Assembly (NCBI GenBank): GCA_964516135.1
Contig: CAZEWN010000006.1
Coordinates: 1-64,000 of the forward strand
Direction: 5' to 3'
DNA: 64,000 nt
DNA from: 34-65-8 sp964516135
GTDB taxonomy: Bacteria; Pseudomonadota; Alphaproteobacteria; Sphingomonadales; Sphingomonadaceae
Position numbers and translations under genes: made by a program
Notes under the pieces: model-generated
The model's database searches: none
What the model was told of the DNA's origin: nothing
What the model saw: the letters and a program-made list of their open reading frames with translations, nothing else
In this document: positions 63,376 through 64,000 of the stretch, piece after piece
How positions within the stretch are numbered: the stretch's first letter is position 1
How the letters are laid out: each line of letters starts with the position of its first letter

Positions 63376-64000
63376 TCACACGTTGTGGACCGCGCGAATG
63401 AGCGGGCCAAGGCGTTCCGAGCGGCCGAGCCAGGCGACCTGCGTTTCCGCGCTGACCCGATTTATCTCGACCTGCGGGATCGGCCCGCCGCTCACCGCGC
63501 GGCGCAGCGGGCGGGTGCCCGCAGGCATGGCGATGATTTCGGCCAGCGCGTTGGGAACATCCATCATGCTGGCGCTGCGTCCCGAACCATCCTCGGTCCC
63601 CATCGCGGCGACGACCTGTGGATAGCCGGCTTTGTGGATTTCGGGCGCGCGTTCCTTCAGCGCACCAGTGTAGGCGTTGCGGTTGACCCAGACCCTGGTC
63701 GGATAGCCGCCCGGCTCGATGATCGTCACGTCGATATTGTGCGGCACCAGTTCATAGGCAAGTTGCTCGAACATCGCCTCGACCGCGAACTTGTTGGCCG
63801 AATAATGCCCGCCGAAGGGGGTGATCACCCGGCCGAGCTGCGATGAGATCGCGAAAATCTGCCCGCTCTTCTTGGCACGCATCGCGGGCAAAGCGGCGCG
63901 CGCGACGCGGTAATAACCGAACACGTTGGTGTCGAAGGCCAGCTTCGTCGCCGCCATGTCCTGCACCTCGATCGGGCCGGAGATGCCGATGCCGGCATTG
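63376..64000 (-). CDS. SDR family oxidoreductase (N-terminus beyond window)
   Basis: The C-terminal 200 or so residues of a short-chain dehydrogenase, open to the window edge. The NAGIG strand-4 motif is at the edge, then FAISSQLGRV (catalytic Ser), HYSANKFAVEAMFEQLAYEL (YxxxK-type Tyr and Lys) and EPGGYPT. The N-terminal Rossmann motif lies outside. The substrate is unknown. Confidence 0.85.
   Translation of the reverse strand, partial: NAGIGISGPIEVQDMAATKLAFDTNVFGYYRVARAALPAMRAKKSGQIFAISSQLGRVITPFGGHYSANKFAVEAMFEQLAYELVPHNIDVTIIEPGGYPTRVWVNRNAYTGALKERAPEIHKAGYPQVVAAMGTEDGSGRSASMMDVPNALAEIIAMPAGTRPLRRAVSGGPIPQVEINRVSAETQVAWLGRSERLGPLIRAVHNV

Overview
The window is GC-rich (roughly 65%) chromosomal DNA from an alphaproteobacterium, most likely order Sphingomonadales. 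The evidence is gene content and gene order: yqeY-dnaG-rpoD, mreB-mreC-mreD-mrdA-rodA, rpiB-glyA-nrdR, purL without a fused glutaminase, Coq4, a DUF4170 protein, and protein sequences that look sphingomonad-like. The genus cannot be told from the sequence alone. Almost all of the window is core housekeeping DNA. I see no insertion sequence, prophage or CRISPR array; the accessory pieces are single genes.

Layout. 1-6.5 kb: tRNA-Glu, recJ, a flavodoxin-fold protein, an unknown protein, a nitronate monooxygenase, an amidohydrolase and a lower-GC methyltransferase. 6.5-14.2 kb: branched-chain amino acid genes leuA, ilvC, ilvN and ilvB, then miaA and divergent serB. 14.3-23.5 kb: nitroreductase, coq4, DUF72, purL, two membrane proteins, xseB-ispA-coaD, a cyclophilin and queA. 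23.5-29.5 kb: TetR regulator, carotenoid oxygenase, ABC-2 exporter, DUF481 protein, tgt. 29.6-39.7 kb: rpsD, chorismate mutase, trmJ-nrdR-glyA-rpiB, a desaturase, rpoD-dnaG-yqeY. 39.8-45.4 kb: carA, an inserted gene, carB, greA. 45.4-47.6 kb: DUF4170 and four small membrane-associated proteins. 47.7-51.8 kb: eno, ribH, an acyl-CoA dehydrogenase flanked by two gene remnants, tRNA-Lys. 52-57.6 kb: the cell-elongation operon. 57.8-64 kb: mutL, a lipoprotein, MaoC, a glutaredoxin-membrane fusion with a striking operator, DUF1206, ychF and a partial SDR gene.

The most interesting signals are regulatory. (1) The 3' end of miaA is AT-rich, encodes a Val/Leu-rich tail and folds into an 11-bp hairpin. 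It is followed by a GC hairpin and U-run just before the ilvB start, which looks like transcription attenuation of ilvBN with MiaA's own C-terminus as the leader peptide. (2) leuA is preceded by a 16-codon leader with four Leu and two Ile codons and an 11-bp inverted repeat, a second attenuator. (3) A 19-bp CsoR/FrmR-like palindrome sits between plausible -35 and -10 boxes of the glutaredoxin-MauE fusion gene, whose mRNA may be leaderless. (4) A 54% GC gene is inserted between carA and carB with 4-nt and 1-nt overlaps. (5) Four convergent gene pairs share a single CTAG as their two stop codons.

Many genes have the tight spacing of operons (mreBCD-mrdAB, trmJ-nrdR-glyA-rpiB, xseB-ispA-coaD, ilvBN-ilvC). 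Coordinates of starts were adjusted by hand where family alignment, Shine-Dalgarno spacing or overlap argued for a start inside the longest reading frame. All functional names come from motif recognition, not from database searches.
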